Part shown: one piece after another, positions 1 to 11,895 of the stretch
Numbering within the stretch: position 1 is the stretch's first letter
Layout of the letters: each line of letters opens with the position of its first letter
Assembly (NCBI RefSeq): GCF_000247695.1
Contig: NW_004624734.1
Location: forward strand, 14,291,343-14,355,342
Length of the DNA: 64,000 bases
Reading direction: 5' to 3'
From: Heterocephalus glaber
Taxonomy: Eukaryota > Chordata > Mammalia > Rodentia > Bathyergidae
Notes under the pieces: generated by a model
Told to the model about the DNA's origin: nothing
The model's input: the letters and a program-made list of their open reading frames with translations, nothing else
Database searches by the model: none
Program-made: the position numbers and the translations under genes

Positions 1-115
1 AAAAATAAGAACCAAGATGCATTATGTAAAGGTACAATTCCCAATGAGAAATGTAATTGTGTTGTATACCTAAAATGTACCAATAAAAGAATTTAACAAC
101 AACAACAACAAAAAA
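1..115 (+). mobile_element. L1 3' end with CAA-rich tail, cut by the window start
   Basis: This matches the terminal ~110 bp of the L1 3' UTR also seen at 31471-31585, with about one difference, ending in 'ccaataaaagaatttaa' and a (CAA)n tail. The near-identity marks a recent L1 subfamily. The rest of the element lies left of the window. Confidence 0.85.
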
Positions 116-348
116 ATAAACACTGAAGGAAGTAGAGAAAACCTGTGGTTTATGTGGCTCTGATGGTGTATGACTGAAGTGACTCAAGAAAGACTATCAA
201 AAAAATGTATTTCTGGCCCAAGAGCCTAACAATCCACCATTGCAATTTTAGCTTTTTCAATGAAGGATAGCTTTTTCATTTAGATAGGCCAACATGGTTG
301 GAAGAGACAAAAGTGTTATTTATCATCATTTGTTTATTTCTTGGTGTC

Positions 349-390
349 CGTCCATCCATCCATCCATCCATCTATCCATCCATCTATGCA
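349..390. repeat. (CATC)n microsatellite
   Basis: A short imperfect tetranucleotide run of catc/ccat units with two variant units. The rest of 116-720 holds nothing I recognise. Confidence 0.9.
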
Positions 391-721
391 TGCAAAAGTT
401 AAGCAGCTGCTGTGACATAAATTCTAGGCACAAAAAGAATACTAAAAGCAACACTTTCTATGTAGCATGTACTCCATTAAAGAATCTCTGCATGCTCATT
501 TAATCTTCATTAAAAAATTAACTATTTAGGAATATGAAGATACGTAAAGAGCTCAAAGATGTCACGGGCAAGTAGGAGGAACATATGTCTAGCTGAAAAA
601 GACAATATACATTGCAGTAGAGGCTAACACAGAGAGACCTGCACAGGGTGTTAGTCTCTCCCAGTCTGCAGTTAGGGGTGGGGAAGGTCAGGACAGTGGT
701 GAGCCTCAATATCAACAATAT

Positions 722-787
722 GGAGCTGAAAGAGCCTGGCTGTGGAGTCAGCAGAAACTTGCTTCAAATCTCTGCCCACTACTTAGT
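722..787 (+). repeat. MIR SINE fragment
   Basis: The words gagcctggctgtggagtcag, then ttcaaatctctgcccactactta, match the start and B-box region of a MIR. It is cut short on the right by the LTR-like repeat that begins around 785. Confidence 0.55.
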
Positions 788-1185
788 TTGTTGGGGTCTC
801 TGTAACAAAATAGCACAGATGGGTAATCTATAAGCATCGAAATTTTATTGCTCCCAGTTTTGGAAGCTAAATCCAGGATCAATGCACCAGCACATTTGGA
901 TTTCACGAAGGCCCACTTCCTGCTTCATAGGTGATGTCTCCTTGCTGTGACCTTGCATGGCAGAAAAGATGAGCAAGTGCCCTCTGGCTTGCACTCTCTC
1001 TCTCTCTCTCACACACACTCTCTCATCCTCCTGCCTCAGCCTCCCAGAGTGCTGGAACTGCAGATGTGCACCACCATGTCCAGCTCAGGCGTCTTTCATA
1101 AGAGCACTAATCCCATTCACGAGGGCTCTGTTCTCACTACCTAAGTACGTGCCTTGGGAACACTCTTCTCTCCTTGTTCCAGGTT
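785..1185 (-). repeat. Ancient LTR-like (MaLR-type) relic interrupted by SINE and CT/CA repeat
   Basis: The segment begins with gtctctgtaacaaaatag and contains gaggcccacttcctgcttcat-like and cataagagcactaatcccat words, typical of an abundant old eutherian repeat read in reverse. A (CT)n/(CA)n run (988-1022) and a 7SL SINE fragment (1024-1085) interrupt it. The family name is uncertain. Confidence 0.4.
1024..1085 (-). repeat. 7SL-derived (B1/Alu-type) SINE fragment, reverse
   Basis: The words atcctcctgcctcagcctcc and gagtgctggaactgcag are the reverse complement of the central 7SL SINE body. Only about 60 bp remain, inside the LTR-like relic. Confidence 0.7.
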
Positions 1186-1194
1186 AACTTTCAC

Positions 1195-1425
1195 TCACCT
1201 TTCAGCTCTTACTCTTCAGGAAGTGCATTTTTGACTTCTCAAGTTCTAGTAAGGGACCTTGTGCTCCCAAAGTATCCCCAAACACGCTGTATTTGCTACA
1301 GCTTCTCTGCATCCCCTCCCAGATGAAAAGCTCTGAGGGCTGGAGTCTTGTCTGTTTACTGATAACTATGCCCCCCCAAACCTGCACACAATCAGAAACA
1401 TTGTGAGCCCTTAATAAAAAGTAGT
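1195..1425 (+). repeat. L2 LINE 3' end
   Basis: Typical L2 tail layout: a gagggctggagtcttgtctg segment followed by cacaatcagaaacattgtgagcccttaataaa. Diverged, with no target duplication visible. From here to 2846 I see no other recognisable element. Confidence 0.5.
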
Positions 1426-2846
1426 TAAGCGCAGAATAGTGTCATGTGCGACAGAGAGGTCTAAAGTTCATGGACTGACTATCCACAGCGACCTTACAGG
1501 GGCAGTTTTGGTGGGGAAGTGGCAGCAGGAGCCAGTCTCGAGTGGGTGAGGAGGAAGTGGAGACGGAAACTCCATCGGCTTATCACATCCTTCCTAACCC
1601 TGTTGCTGGCCAGGATGTTTTGACCAGGTCAGCGGTCAGATCGGGCCATGGGAGCAGGAAGGAATTAGATGCCTGAGTCATCTGTTTATTAAGAACAGTG
1701 TCTCCTAGAGGGCTCAGGTTGCTAAGTCACCAACTTTAAGACCTACTTCTCTGTTAGGCACAGGACGTACAATGTCTAGGACCCACAGGAATGTTTTAAT
1801 TCTTGTATCTTTTAAACTAAGAACAACAAAATGACTATAGACAGATGCAGTATATAATAATGAATCCAGTTAGGATTATTTTCATCTTCATATCAACACA
1901 GTAATAAAATATAATTTTAATGTCATTTATGAAAGAGGAGTGCTCCAAAGGCAAAATTGTGCAGAACAACGACATGCAGCCCTGAGCAACTTTGCCGACT
2001 TTACAATCCAGTCCTGCCTGTGAGATTTTCTTTGTCATAAGTTGGTTACCCCATTTCTTCTCTTAGACTCTGATACTTCCTGGGTTGACCTGGGATGGCA
2101 AGCATGCCTGGTACTGGGGCCTGGAAAGGTCTTGTCAGAATCTCTTGACAAAGCTAAAGGTGAAATTGTTTTTCATCATTGTCACAAAGAGATTAAGTTC
2201 AGTCCTTAGGTCTGTATGTTTCTGTTTCTGTTTCTGCTCAGGGTAAACAAGGTCTCCAAGTAAGGTACCATCTTTCAGGAACTGTCGAGACAAGAGTTCT
2301 AGTGACATTGTGCCCAGGCAGCACAGTATTGGAAACAAGAAGTGCTGATTTGGTTCTATGAGAGAATTAGAAACTACCATAAATGAATAGACAAACCAAC
2401 CAACCAGGGAAAATAAAAGGGGGCTCTGGACAATGATTATTTCCCCTCCAAGGGAACCAAGAAAAACAAAGAGCATATCAAAATAAACCATTTTATCTTG
2501 CAGGCTCATCTCTCAACAAAATAGCCTTTGCTCCACATAGAGGTTCAATGTGCTTTAAATAATGTAGAGCATTCCTCGGTTTTCCGAAGAAGCATTTTAG
2601 AGGAGGTAAAGAAGTATCTCTGTACCTCTTGGTGTGTGATAAAGGCAGAAGTCAAAACAAGGACCTGCATTCCCCAAAAGTTTTCTTTTAGAAATAATCT
2701 ACAACCAGCACATTACATGGCAATTTATGGGAGATGGAGCTGAATTATGTATATCTCCACACCACCCCATTTCATGGCTATGTATGGAGTAAGGGTTTTT
2801 CTCTCTTGTCAGATTCTGCAGTCTATCATATTAAATAATTAATCCA

Positions 2847-2937
2847 GGGCCGGAGATTTAGCTCATTGGTTCTGGTGCCTGCCTCATAAGCGGAAGGTCC
2901 CGAGTTCAATCCCCAGTACCAAAAAAAGAAAAAAAAA
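2847..2937 (+). mobile_element. ID-type tRNA-derived SINE
   Basis: An A-box (gatttagctcattgg) and B-box (gagttcaatcccc) are followed by an A-rich tail. It is flanked by the 7-bp direct repeat taatcca at 2840-2846 and 2938-2944, the target-site duplication. It is a non-autonomous Pol III-type SINE mobilised by L1. Confidence 0.9.
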
Positions 2938-3069
2938 TAATCCACTCATCCCCTTCAACTCCAGATGCTGGTGATACAAATGTGAATAAAACTCTATGTC
3001 TATTTGCATTGCTATTGCTAGCACTTTTCTTTGTAGTCTGTACCTATTACACAATTGTTTATTGTCTCT

Positions 3070-3210
3070 CACCCTAAATCAGACTACAATCTCCAGAAGA
3101 AAGGGGGACTTTGGTCTTTTGCTTACTGCTGTGAATTTAGGGCCTAGAAAATGGCTGGCATTGCTAAAGAAATAACTTGTTGCATGATTTTGCTGAATGA
3201 ATATTACTTC
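3070..3210 (+). repeat. L2-like LINE 3' end fragment
   Basis: The order 'agactacaatctccagaaga ... aaagggggactttggtct ... ggcctagaaaatggctggca ... tgctgaatgaat' follows the L2 3' end. Strongly diverged. Confidence 0.45.
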
Positions 3211-3650
3211 ATAATAATTTTTAATCCTGGGCAAACTGCCAAACAGAAAAGTCTATGAGCTCTAGGCAAAGCAGTTTTTATCACCATTTCATCCTGGATT
3301 TTGGTTTTGAAAGTATTCATAAAGACTAGGTAAAGTTAACACAAAACACCAACATTTTTCTTTAATAAAGCTCAGCATAAATATGTAATAGGGCATTGCC
3401 AAGCTCTGTATAACTCACTTATGAGCTATTCACTTAGAAATATTTGAAGGTCACTTCAACTGACAGTTCAAATTTATGTCTTTAGGACCTTTTAAATCTA
3501 GCATTTCTAGCTAAATAATGTAAGTCACCTTTTAGTTATTTAAAATACAAGTTTCTTGGCACAAGACTTGATCCTTTCCTAGGAAATATTATTAATCTGT
3601 TTGTGATAATCTTTGCATATGCTCAAAGCCTGGTTGGCCTGTATTGACAT

Positions 3651-3728
3651 TTTTTTTGGTACTGGGTATCGAACTCAGGACCTCGAGCTTGCCAGGCAGG
3701 TGCTATGCCGTTGAGCTAAATCCCTGGC
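3651..3728 (-). mobile_element. ID-type SINE, reverse orientation
   Basis: A T-run, ggtactgggtatcgaactca (B-box reversed) and ttgagctaaatccctggcc (A-box reversed) define a reverse ID. A 13-bp direct repeat with one mismatch (cctgtattga[c/t]at) flanks it at 3638-3650 and 3729-3741. Confidence 0.92.
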
Positions 3729-3741
3729 CCTGTATTGATAT

Positions 3742-4849
3742 TTTAAAAAGAAAACAGACGTGGATTCTAAATCAGATCAAACAACTTTCCAGGAATGAGC
3801 CATATGGCTTTGTTAAATAATGTGGTGGATAGAGTTCAACCTTAAGAACAGTAAATACAGAGAGTTACTATGTAGATTGACTCTCTCGATGCTCGGGATA
3901 CCACACTGGAAAGTCATTCCTTTGAGAATCTCTTACTACTTTTAATTTTTCCTTGTAAATTTGGGAGGACTAAAGTACCTTGTCATTGTTTACTAATCAT
4001 GTGCCTTCTAGAGCCAAATAAGTATTATGAATTTGTAAAGCAAGTGAGTTTTTGCCAACAGGTAATGAGGCCGGGTGGGGGATGACTGTGGCTGTGACTT
4101 ATGCCATCCAATTTATAGCCAGTAGCAACTTCATACTTTTTATTTAGAAAGAGGGCCACCTAGCTGGGAGTGGGGAAGAGGATTGGAAAGGGTAGAACTG
4201 AGAGTGGTGGTGTTTGAAGCTGAATTTGCATAGCAATTTACATGAAACAAACGTTCATTGTCTATGTCAAGGAATAGGGACAGAGTGCTGCTGGAACTTT
4301 CCTGGGAAGAACAACTAAAGCTCTCCTAAGCCTCACCTTGGTGCTTATCCTGCTTCAGTTCCAATAGTGCTTTGTGAGGATCTGGGCCGAGTATCATTGG
4401 AGCAGTTGCTTTGTCTAAAGAAGCCAAGTATCTCAATTTTTATAGGACACCTTCTGGTGGCGATGGTGAGGGTAGACTGAGTGGGCAGGAAAGGCCTTTC
4501 TGGTAAGGTGACTTGGGTACTGTCTGGAGGAAAGTGAGGGAGTCACAAGATAACGGGGCAAAGAAACCTTTAGGAAAAGGCCACAAGCAGATGGGCTTGC
4601 AGCAGGGATGTACTTGCAAGTCAGTACACGGCCAACTCACTGGTCTCAGGACCCACCAGATCATGAGTGCAGACATGGAAGAGTTCCCCTAAGGGAGCCT
4701 CCTTGTGGTCTAAGGAGCTATCTCTGGGCCAAAAGTCAGGATGAAGGGGAAGAGCTATCTTTTAAGGAAGGTTCCCAGTAGTTTCCTAGACATTTCTGCT
4801 TACAGACCATTGGCTACTCAAACTGCAAAAAGTGTTGGGAAATGTACTG
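3742..4849. other. Intergenic stretch with no recognised element
   Basis: No gene or repeat is identified here. A CTCF-like word (caccttctggtggcg) occurs at about 4447-4461. Confidence 0.5.
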
Positions 4850-6240
4850 TACTTTCTAATATGAAAGGGTGAGATAAGGAGGTTGGGAGGGAATGAGCAG
4901 TTTTGGCCACAGGTTGCTGTCACGGGAATCTAGGTAAGAAAAGATGGTGATGGAGGGAGATGGTGAGAAGTAATTAGAGTCTGGATATCATTTGAAGTAA
5001 AGGCAAAAGGAAATGCTAATGCATTTGCTCTGGGGTGTTACCAACAGAGAATATTGGAGGATGATGAAGATTTTGGCTTAAATAGCTGAAAAATGGAGTT
5101 ACTTTTATTGAGCAGGCTTGAGGATAAAGACAATTATGGACTGATTTCGGGGCATATTAATTTTGAAATAACAACTAGACATCTAAGTACGTGTGTCAAG
5201 AAGCAAGACTGGAATTACATGGAGATGGCTGGTTCAGAAATAGAAACTTTGGTTCCATCTGTACAGATATTGCACTAAAGCTCTGAAATTTGACAAAGTC
5301 TGTTAGAGAATGAGCGCAGAGAGGAAAGAACATAAAGGAGTAATGCTAACATTTTAAAGGTCATTTTAGAGATGAAGAAGAGCGACAAGTGAAAAAGAAA
5401 AAATGACAAAGAATCAAGAAAGATGCCAAAAGAAAAAATGTTGTTTTTTTACAAAAAGTGAGTGATGCACTGTTTCAAATGCCACTGACAGGTTGAATAA
5501 GATAAAGATTAATAAATGAACATTGGATTTAGTACCATGAAGATCCTGGATGGCCTGACATTGCTGTTTCAGTGAACTGATGAGGAGAAAAGCCAAAGCG
5601 GGCTTAAGAAAGAATGAGATTAGAGAAAGGAAGAGAGTGGCTCTAAATAGTTATTTTCGGGAATAGATCTGTGAAAGCCAGCCAACGGTGGTTGGAGGAT
5701 AATAGGGAGTCAAGTTTTTCTGTTGCTTTATTTTTGTAAAGATGGGATATATTTCAAGATGTTCTGTGTGTTGTTGGGAAAGATCCAGAATGGAGAGAAA
5801 TTTTGGTAATGCAGGAAAGAGAGGAGAGCCTTGTTGGAATAAGGTCCTTACATAGATGAGAAGAAATGCTGTCCAGTGCACATATGGGAGTTTTGGCTTT
5901 AGAAAGGAATGCAGACAATTCGCTAGGAAGAAAAGCAAATTATATGGGAACAGATGCAGGTAGGCAGTAGAGGGGGTGGTGGGACCTAATGGAAATTCAT
6001 CCCTGATTGTTTTTATTTTCTTACTGAAAACCCATCAGCTGAGAGTGAGCAGGAGGTGGAGGAACTGGAGATTAGTGGAGAAAAGAGAAAGCATGAAATA
6101 ACTGTGTAAGATACTAGATGAATGAATGAACCGTGGAAATGTAGTGAGATTGCTGCGGCAGTAGTATGGATCTACTTTACGACAGTCAAGAATTTAAAGT
6201 GAAACCAGTCACTGGAAGCTTGTGAGTGTATAGTAAGCAG
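4850..6240 (+). repeat. Diverged ancient interspersed repeat (family not assigned)
   Basis: A long G/A-rich stretch whose segment around 5465-5560 (tttcaaatgccactgacagg, aataagataaagat, cattggatttagta) resembles a long old repeat common in eutherian genomes. I cannot name the family with confidence. The reading frames in it are short and have no recognised similarity. Confidence 0.35.
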
Positions 6241-6489
6241 AGTTAGATGAAACCAGAACTGGGGTTTTGTCAGGAGAGTAAATAAAGGGGAAAAGAGAGG
6301 AGAGAGAAAAAAGGAGAAAAGAGATAAGAAGATTAAGATTGGATTTATTCAAGGTAGGCATAAGAAGGGGCATCCAATCCAATCTAGCCAACACAGGTGA
6401 TGGTGAGGGACAGTGTGAATGTCTTGGATTTAATACATCAACTGGATCCTTTATTGAAAGTGTTGGTATATTCTGTGAAAATAGACAAT

Positions 6490-6720
6490 GATACTTTTTA
6501 GCATGGTGTATTAGGCTGCAGTTAAAATAAAATCCAAATTTCTGTGGCTTAAGAAACAAGAGTTTAATTATAATAGGATTTGGAGTGATGGCAGCTCTGC
6601 TTTCCTCCACAGTCATTTAAGGACCCAGGAGAGGATGGTTCTGACACCACCCTCACTGGAGGTCAGCCAATGCTTTGCCACTGTAGTCAGCCCTTAGGAA
6701 GGAAGAACATACTGAGGCAA
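6490..6720. repeat. Old interspersed repeat, family unassigned
   Basis: The words gtattaggctgcagttaaaa, gtggcttaagaaacaagag and ttaattataataggatttgg follow the layout of an abundant diverged mammalian repeat. A second relative seems to lie at 8245-8690. Confidence 0.3.
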
Positions 6721-7609
6721 GTGTAAGAGACTTTTATGGGCCAAGTGGAGAAATGTCATGCATCACTGGAATCGTATTCCATTGAAGAAAGCCAAATCAT
6801 ATGCCTGTAGGGGAGGCTGAGATATCTAGCTGTGTGCCTGGAAATAAGGGGAGAATGGACTTTTGGGAGACAGTTAGAATCTCTATCATAGTTGGTCTTT
6901 TTGGCCAGCACTGTTCCTTACATAAAACATATCCACATACTCCTGAGGGAAGAAAGCACACTTTTTCCTGTTGCATCTGTTTCAAATTCTAGTGTTTCCA
7001 GATGGATCTCAGACTTCTTCTCAAGATGCAGATATGCTCAGGGTCCACTGTCCTTTGAACTAAAAGACAAGTTATCTGGCCCCAAATATCCACCCAATGT
7101 ACAGAAATGTACATGACATCAAGCTGTCAAAGTTGTCCCTGGTCCACAGCAATGAAGAAATCCTATTGGGGAGGTATTGTAAAAATCTCTTAAGCCCTAG
7201 AAGAAAGTGTCTTGGTAGACTCTGGTTCTATCCTCTGTGGAGAACTTTCTTACCTATATTTGTCTCTGGTCCTTGGCTTTTGCCCTCCTGGAGAGTATTC
7301 TTGTCCCTCACCCTCCTAGGTCTCATATAACCTGGATATTGAGGAGTATGTTATTAGGAGTTGACACTTTTCAGACCCCACTTTTTGCTGTTGCATGAGA
7401 GTAATTTCACAGATTCAAGCGTGTGGTTTCTTGGGCTCTTCAGTTTTCTCAAAAACTTGATAGCCTTCTGACCAGCTTGTCTCTAGTTCGTTTATGTGCT
7501 AGTAAATAAACCCAAACGATTTTCTAGACCCTTTGTAAGGTTTGCCTTTCTTCACCAACCCATCTAGCTAACCATATGGAATTCTCACTGAAGTCTGAAG
7601 CAGTCTTGG

Positions 7610-7875
7610 ATGCCTGGGCAGTGCCCTTGATGTTATCTTTGTCTCTGGTCTTAGTCTCCTGTTTTGACCTACAATTTTATCTTTTCATATTTGAGTTACA
7701 AGTTTGTCTTCTTTCATGAGTTCATCTATTTCACCATCCTGGAATCTATAGCGAATTCTGAAAAAGGCTTAGGTGGCAAGGTAACACTTTTGATAGTATC
7801 TCTGTCATTGGGCTGGATCTCCTTTTTGACCTAAAAATCCTATCTTTTAATATTTTAAGTATAGAAACCATCAGT
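7610..7875. repeat. Two diverged tandem copies, offset about 163 bp
   Basis: The block starting at 7628 (tgatgttatctttgtc) recurs at 7791 (tgatagtatctctgtc). Both continue through tctcct, tttgaccta and atctttt to atattt. This is an internally repeated segment of an unassigned old element. Confidence 0.5.
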
Positions 7876-8244
7876 TTTTCTAACCCCTACAGACTTGAAA
7901 AAAATTGTTTTGTGGTTCCACTTCAGAGAGCAATTTAGCCAATTCTTGCCTGAGTTCATTTCTTTCTTATAATACTTGGCCAAAAGTAACAAAGCAGCAG
8001 CCATCACACAGTAATATTCTGACTCTAGTAGCTTTTCCCAGAGCTACAGACTCAATAAATTTTTGGTCTGCTTTCTAGGTTATTATGGATAATATTTTTT
8101 AAAGTGCTTTTCCCATGGTTACATGAAGCTCTTGCTTTGTAGCCTTTGATAGCAATCTTCCTGCTTCAGTCTGAACACTAAATTAATACCATATATTGTA
8201 GGTGTTTATTAATACCAGTAACTTTTAGGTACTTACTCCTGTAT

Positions 8245-8690
8245 TGATTAGGGAAGGTGGTAAACCAAGAGACCTCTAAAATTCAGTGGTTTGAATAATA
8301 AATATATTCATCTCACAAGGAGAGAGCTCATGTCAGCAGCAGCTGTGGAGCAATTTTCCAGGGATTCAGGTGTGGTGGTAAGGTTGCAATTTTCACCTCT
8401 TGGCTGCTGAGATTTCCTTAGGGTCACCATCTTTCTGCCTAAAAAGAGAGAAAACTGGTGGAGGATGAGGGGTTGGTTTTTAATGGGCAAGGTCTGGAGG
8501 TGGAACATGTTATTTCTGTTCACATTCCACTGGGGAGAGCTTAGTCACCTGGAATAACTGCAGGGAAACACTGAAAACTGCTCCAACCGTGGGTGCAGGA
8601 AGGAGGAATGGGTGGATGCTGTGGCCAGTCTGTGGTTCCTGTCTCACACAATGACAAAAGGGACTAATTCTTCCTATAGGATGGCTTAAT
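8245..8690. repeat. Old interspersed repeat, family unassigned
   Basis: It contains attcagtggtttgaataata, a caaggagagagctcatgtca segment and a later cattccactggggagagctt segment, a layout like the 6490-6720 element. Diverged; naming needs a repeat library. Confidence 0.3.
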
Positions 8691-8699
8691 GTCTTTCAA

Positions 8700-10220
8700 G
8701 TTTCATTATTTATTATTTTATTATTGGGAAAAAAATGAGGGGAGGTTATAAGATTTATAGACAGAGCCAACGGTCAAATGAAGGAGTTTTTTTTAAATCA
8801 ATGACTAGATTAGTTATAACAAATACCTGATAAAGTTAAAATTTAGAATTTGATTTGGGTGCCACAAAAGGAACAGATGGGGAAAACTAACCCCTTGAGG
8901 GTTATTGGAGTTTCTCATTTCTGAAAGTTGAGATTTCCTTTGTTCTGATACCTTTCTTTTGAGAAAGTCTCAAGATAGGATTCAAAGGGGTGAAAACCTG
9001 AACAGGGCAACCATTTTAGGAGAAACCATACATTTTCATATGCATTTCAGCATAAAAAGATAATTCCCTCTTATGACATAAATTAAAGCCAGCTTTAACC
9101 TGGACATTCTTTTGAAGAGCTAAAAAGTCATTTTTCCCTAAATATATAACTGAACTCAGATGATGGTGTTGCTCATGTCCTCATGTGCTGTTGTTTATAT
9201 TGAATTACTCAGTCTTGGGGAGATACACGAATAGGACCATTATGATTCCTTTTCTGGGAGACCCTGTGGCCAGATTCCACCTTATTAATGAAAATGAGTT
9301 TTTCTTAATTGGAATGGAAGAAGACATAGGCTTTCTTCCTGGGATAGGGGCAGACTTCCTCCTCTTACTGACAGGAAAGTGTTGGGGGATGGAAGGGTTA
9401 AAAGGTTTAGCTATTTGTGTATGTGAGATTTGAACTAGTTTCTCCCTCCTAAAGCCCAGTAGGGGCTGGCCAAGATTGCTAAACCCTGGGATCCTTGATA
9501 GTAACTAGTTTCAGTAGTACTTAAGCATGTTTTGAATGATAGTACTATTATCTCCTAAAAGAAATTCTTTTCTAAAAGAATTTCATCATCTTGCTTTGAA
9601 TGTAATTACTCCCCCATCTTAATGAGGAATTTTACCACCCACATAAGCATCCATAAACACTATGGTTTAATTTTGTCTGGATTAAATTTTGTCTTTTAAT
9701 CTGCCGTATTTCTCTACACCTTTTTTATTCCTTGCAAAGTATTTGTTAATGAGTTGTTTAACCTGTAGAGATACTCATGATCTGGGTTTTGGTGGTTATA
9801 TCATCACAGTGTAGTTTAACATCATCTTCTGCCCTTTGCATTTCCTGTGAATGGGCAGTTGGATGAGATTCATGCTTGTTTGCTCTGGCAAGATGATCAT
9901 GTGACACTGCGTTCTTTCATCAAGAGGCTTAGGCTTTGGTTGCTTCTTTGGGGTAATGTTATCAGCTTCTGCTGTTCAATATGTAGAGCTTCAGTAGAGT
10001 CTGAAAAGTGAAATTTCATTTCTTCTTAATTAATTATCTGGGGTCTTTGTATGAGGAGTCTCCTCCCTTATCTATTATTTGGTTATGAAGATAAAATTCA
10101 TACAGTAGAGACAGGATGAGTAATTAATTCTTTCCCTGCTACTATTTTTCAACATACTGATTGATATTCCAAATCCTTCTCCAAATCCGACGATTTCTTG
10201 AGAATTACTTTAAACTTGTG
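8700..10220. other. Intergenic stretch with no recognised element
   Basis: AT-rich DNA without a convincing gene or repeat. A perfect 11-bp inverted repeat with a 2-nt loop lies at 9561-9584. Confidence 0.5.
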
Positions 10221-10224
10221 GCTA

Positions 10225-10446
10225 AGGCCAGAGGGGAAGGGGACTGCTAAACAAAGAACAAAACAAAGATAGATGATAGGAAGTAGGAAGATAGATCTTT
10301 CTCAAACGGGAAAGGGGGTCATGAGATGGGCAGGAGGGAATGGGAATGAAAAAAGGAATTAAGCTGTGTTATGTACATATACCAACTCCACACAAGGAAT
10401 GTGACCATTATGCACTACAAACATGTGTTAATAAAAAATTGAATTG
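10225..10446 (+). mobile_element. L1 3' UTR end, 5'-truncated
   Basis: A G-rich 3' UTR (ggcaggagggaatgggaatg) is followed by the terminal layout seen in the window's other L1s: 'atgtacatataccaac ... gtgaccattatgcac ... aataaaaaattgaa'. Confidence 0.7.
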
Positions 10447-11189
10447 CCAGAAAAAAGAATCAAGGAAAAAATAGAGATGTTTGGATGGGAGAGAGGAGAG
10501 AAAAGAACTGCAGAATTAATGCGAGAGGTTTGTTCAAATTATATAATTCTGGATATGTTGACCATCCAATTCAGACATCAGAAATTTGGCTAAGGAGGGA
10601 AAATTAGGTAAATTATTGATAATCAACATATCACAGCATATGAGAATCCAATCACAGTGTAGCCTTACTGTTTCTAAGGAAAAACACACTGACCATTCTT
10701 GGGGGTTGTGGAAAAAGTTGCATTTATAAAGATTTCTTCACAAGTTCAGGAAAAATATTTCCTGCACTGTGTTTTCTTTAGTGAGACATGAAGAAGCAAA
10801 GAGCACAGGGACAGAAGACAATCAAAGTTCAAATCAGGAAACTAGGATGCTAGGAAGGACTGAGCAGGTACAGAGCACCGTAGCCTGGGCCACCATGGCT
10901 GAATGCATGGGCATCATGGCACTCACTCAAGGACCAGAGCTCAGCGGAAACCACGTGATGGAGATGGAGGGCTTCACCATTTTTTCCAGCAACATGCAGT
11001 GGGGTTTGTGTGATCCAACGGAGTGAGGGAAGGTGCCCCAAGAATGACTGATGCCTCAGAAACTCAAAGGGTAGGAAACAGTTCCCGAAGGAAGTCTTGG
11101 ACTATCTCCACCTCTATCTGCACTGGATAGCTGTAAAAATTCTGAAGACCTAAGAAAGGCCCCTTTTGTAGGTTCTGAGTTTCCTAAAG

Positions 11190-11310
11190 CTTTTTTCTTT
11201 TTTTAATGTTAAAGTTTTATTGTTTTTTTTTGTAATTGTTAGGTATATTAATTATACAAATTAATGAGTCTGTCTATGACATTTCCATACATGCATATAT
11301 TGTGCTTTCC
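11190..11310 (-). mobile_element. L1-like 3' end, reverse
   Basis: The reverse complement gives a short L1-type terminus with an A-rich end (reading as T-rich at 11190-11235 on +). Diverged. Confidence 0.4.
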
Positions 11311-11379
11311 AAGCTTTTTTCTATTAAATTTGAAATAGTCTACATTTAAGATTGTGCAGTTATCCAGATACACATACAT

Positions 11380-11480
11380 TCAATCTAGAAAGGACTTTCA
11401 AGTCCTTCTAATGCTCATTTCATAGACGAGTGATATTCTGGGACTAGAATCCAGGTCTCCTGTCTCCTCTTCATAAGTAA
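11380..11480 (+). repeat. MIR-like SINE fragment
   Basis: The words catttcatagacgagtga and gggactagaatccaggtctcc match the MIR central and B-box-distal region. Confidence 0.5.
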
Positions 11481-11811
11481 CTCTATCTATCACAGACTTC
11501 CATTTGAGAAAAGGCACCTTGGTCCAGTGGCACACTGTGTTCCTAATCTCCTGCTATGAGGTGCCAGCTGCTTCTCAGTTTGCATTCAACTTACAGAGTC
11601 ACATCATCATTTTACTGTAGAAGGAATTCAGCAGGATGAATCCTTAACTATTCTACTTCCTACAACCTCACATATATTATTCCAACTCTCAATAGGGAAT
11701 TTTAGTTCCAAGGAGTGAAATAAACCCTGCAGAGTCATTATACCATGTTAACATAATTTGGGAATGAACATCCATAGACTGCACAATGCCTCTGGCACAG
11801 GCAACAGCTTT

Positions 11812-11895
11812 AAGATGTGATATGTATATGTACCAATTCCAAAGATAAATGCAATTATTCTGTATTGCAAACATACACTAATTTTAAAAAAGAAA
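11812..11895 (+). mobile_element. L1 3' terminal fragment
   Basis: The layout 'gatatgtatatgtaccaa ... aatgcaattattctgtattg ... caaacatacactaatttt' plus an A-rich tail copies the L1 terminus. Only about 80 bp. Confidence 0.6.

Noticed and set aside
353..390. CRISPR-like short repeats (also the GA and CA runs)
   Set aside because: Simple microsatellites without spacers, in a mammalian genome.
2848..2920. Possible tRNA gene (A-box and B-box present)
   Set aside because: The body matches the ID SINE, has an A-tail and target duplication, and would not fold as a full tRNA cloverleaf. The same applies to the other IDs.
6209..6616. 135-codon antisense frame
   Set aside because: It spans the edge of two old repeats and shows no domain; probably chance.
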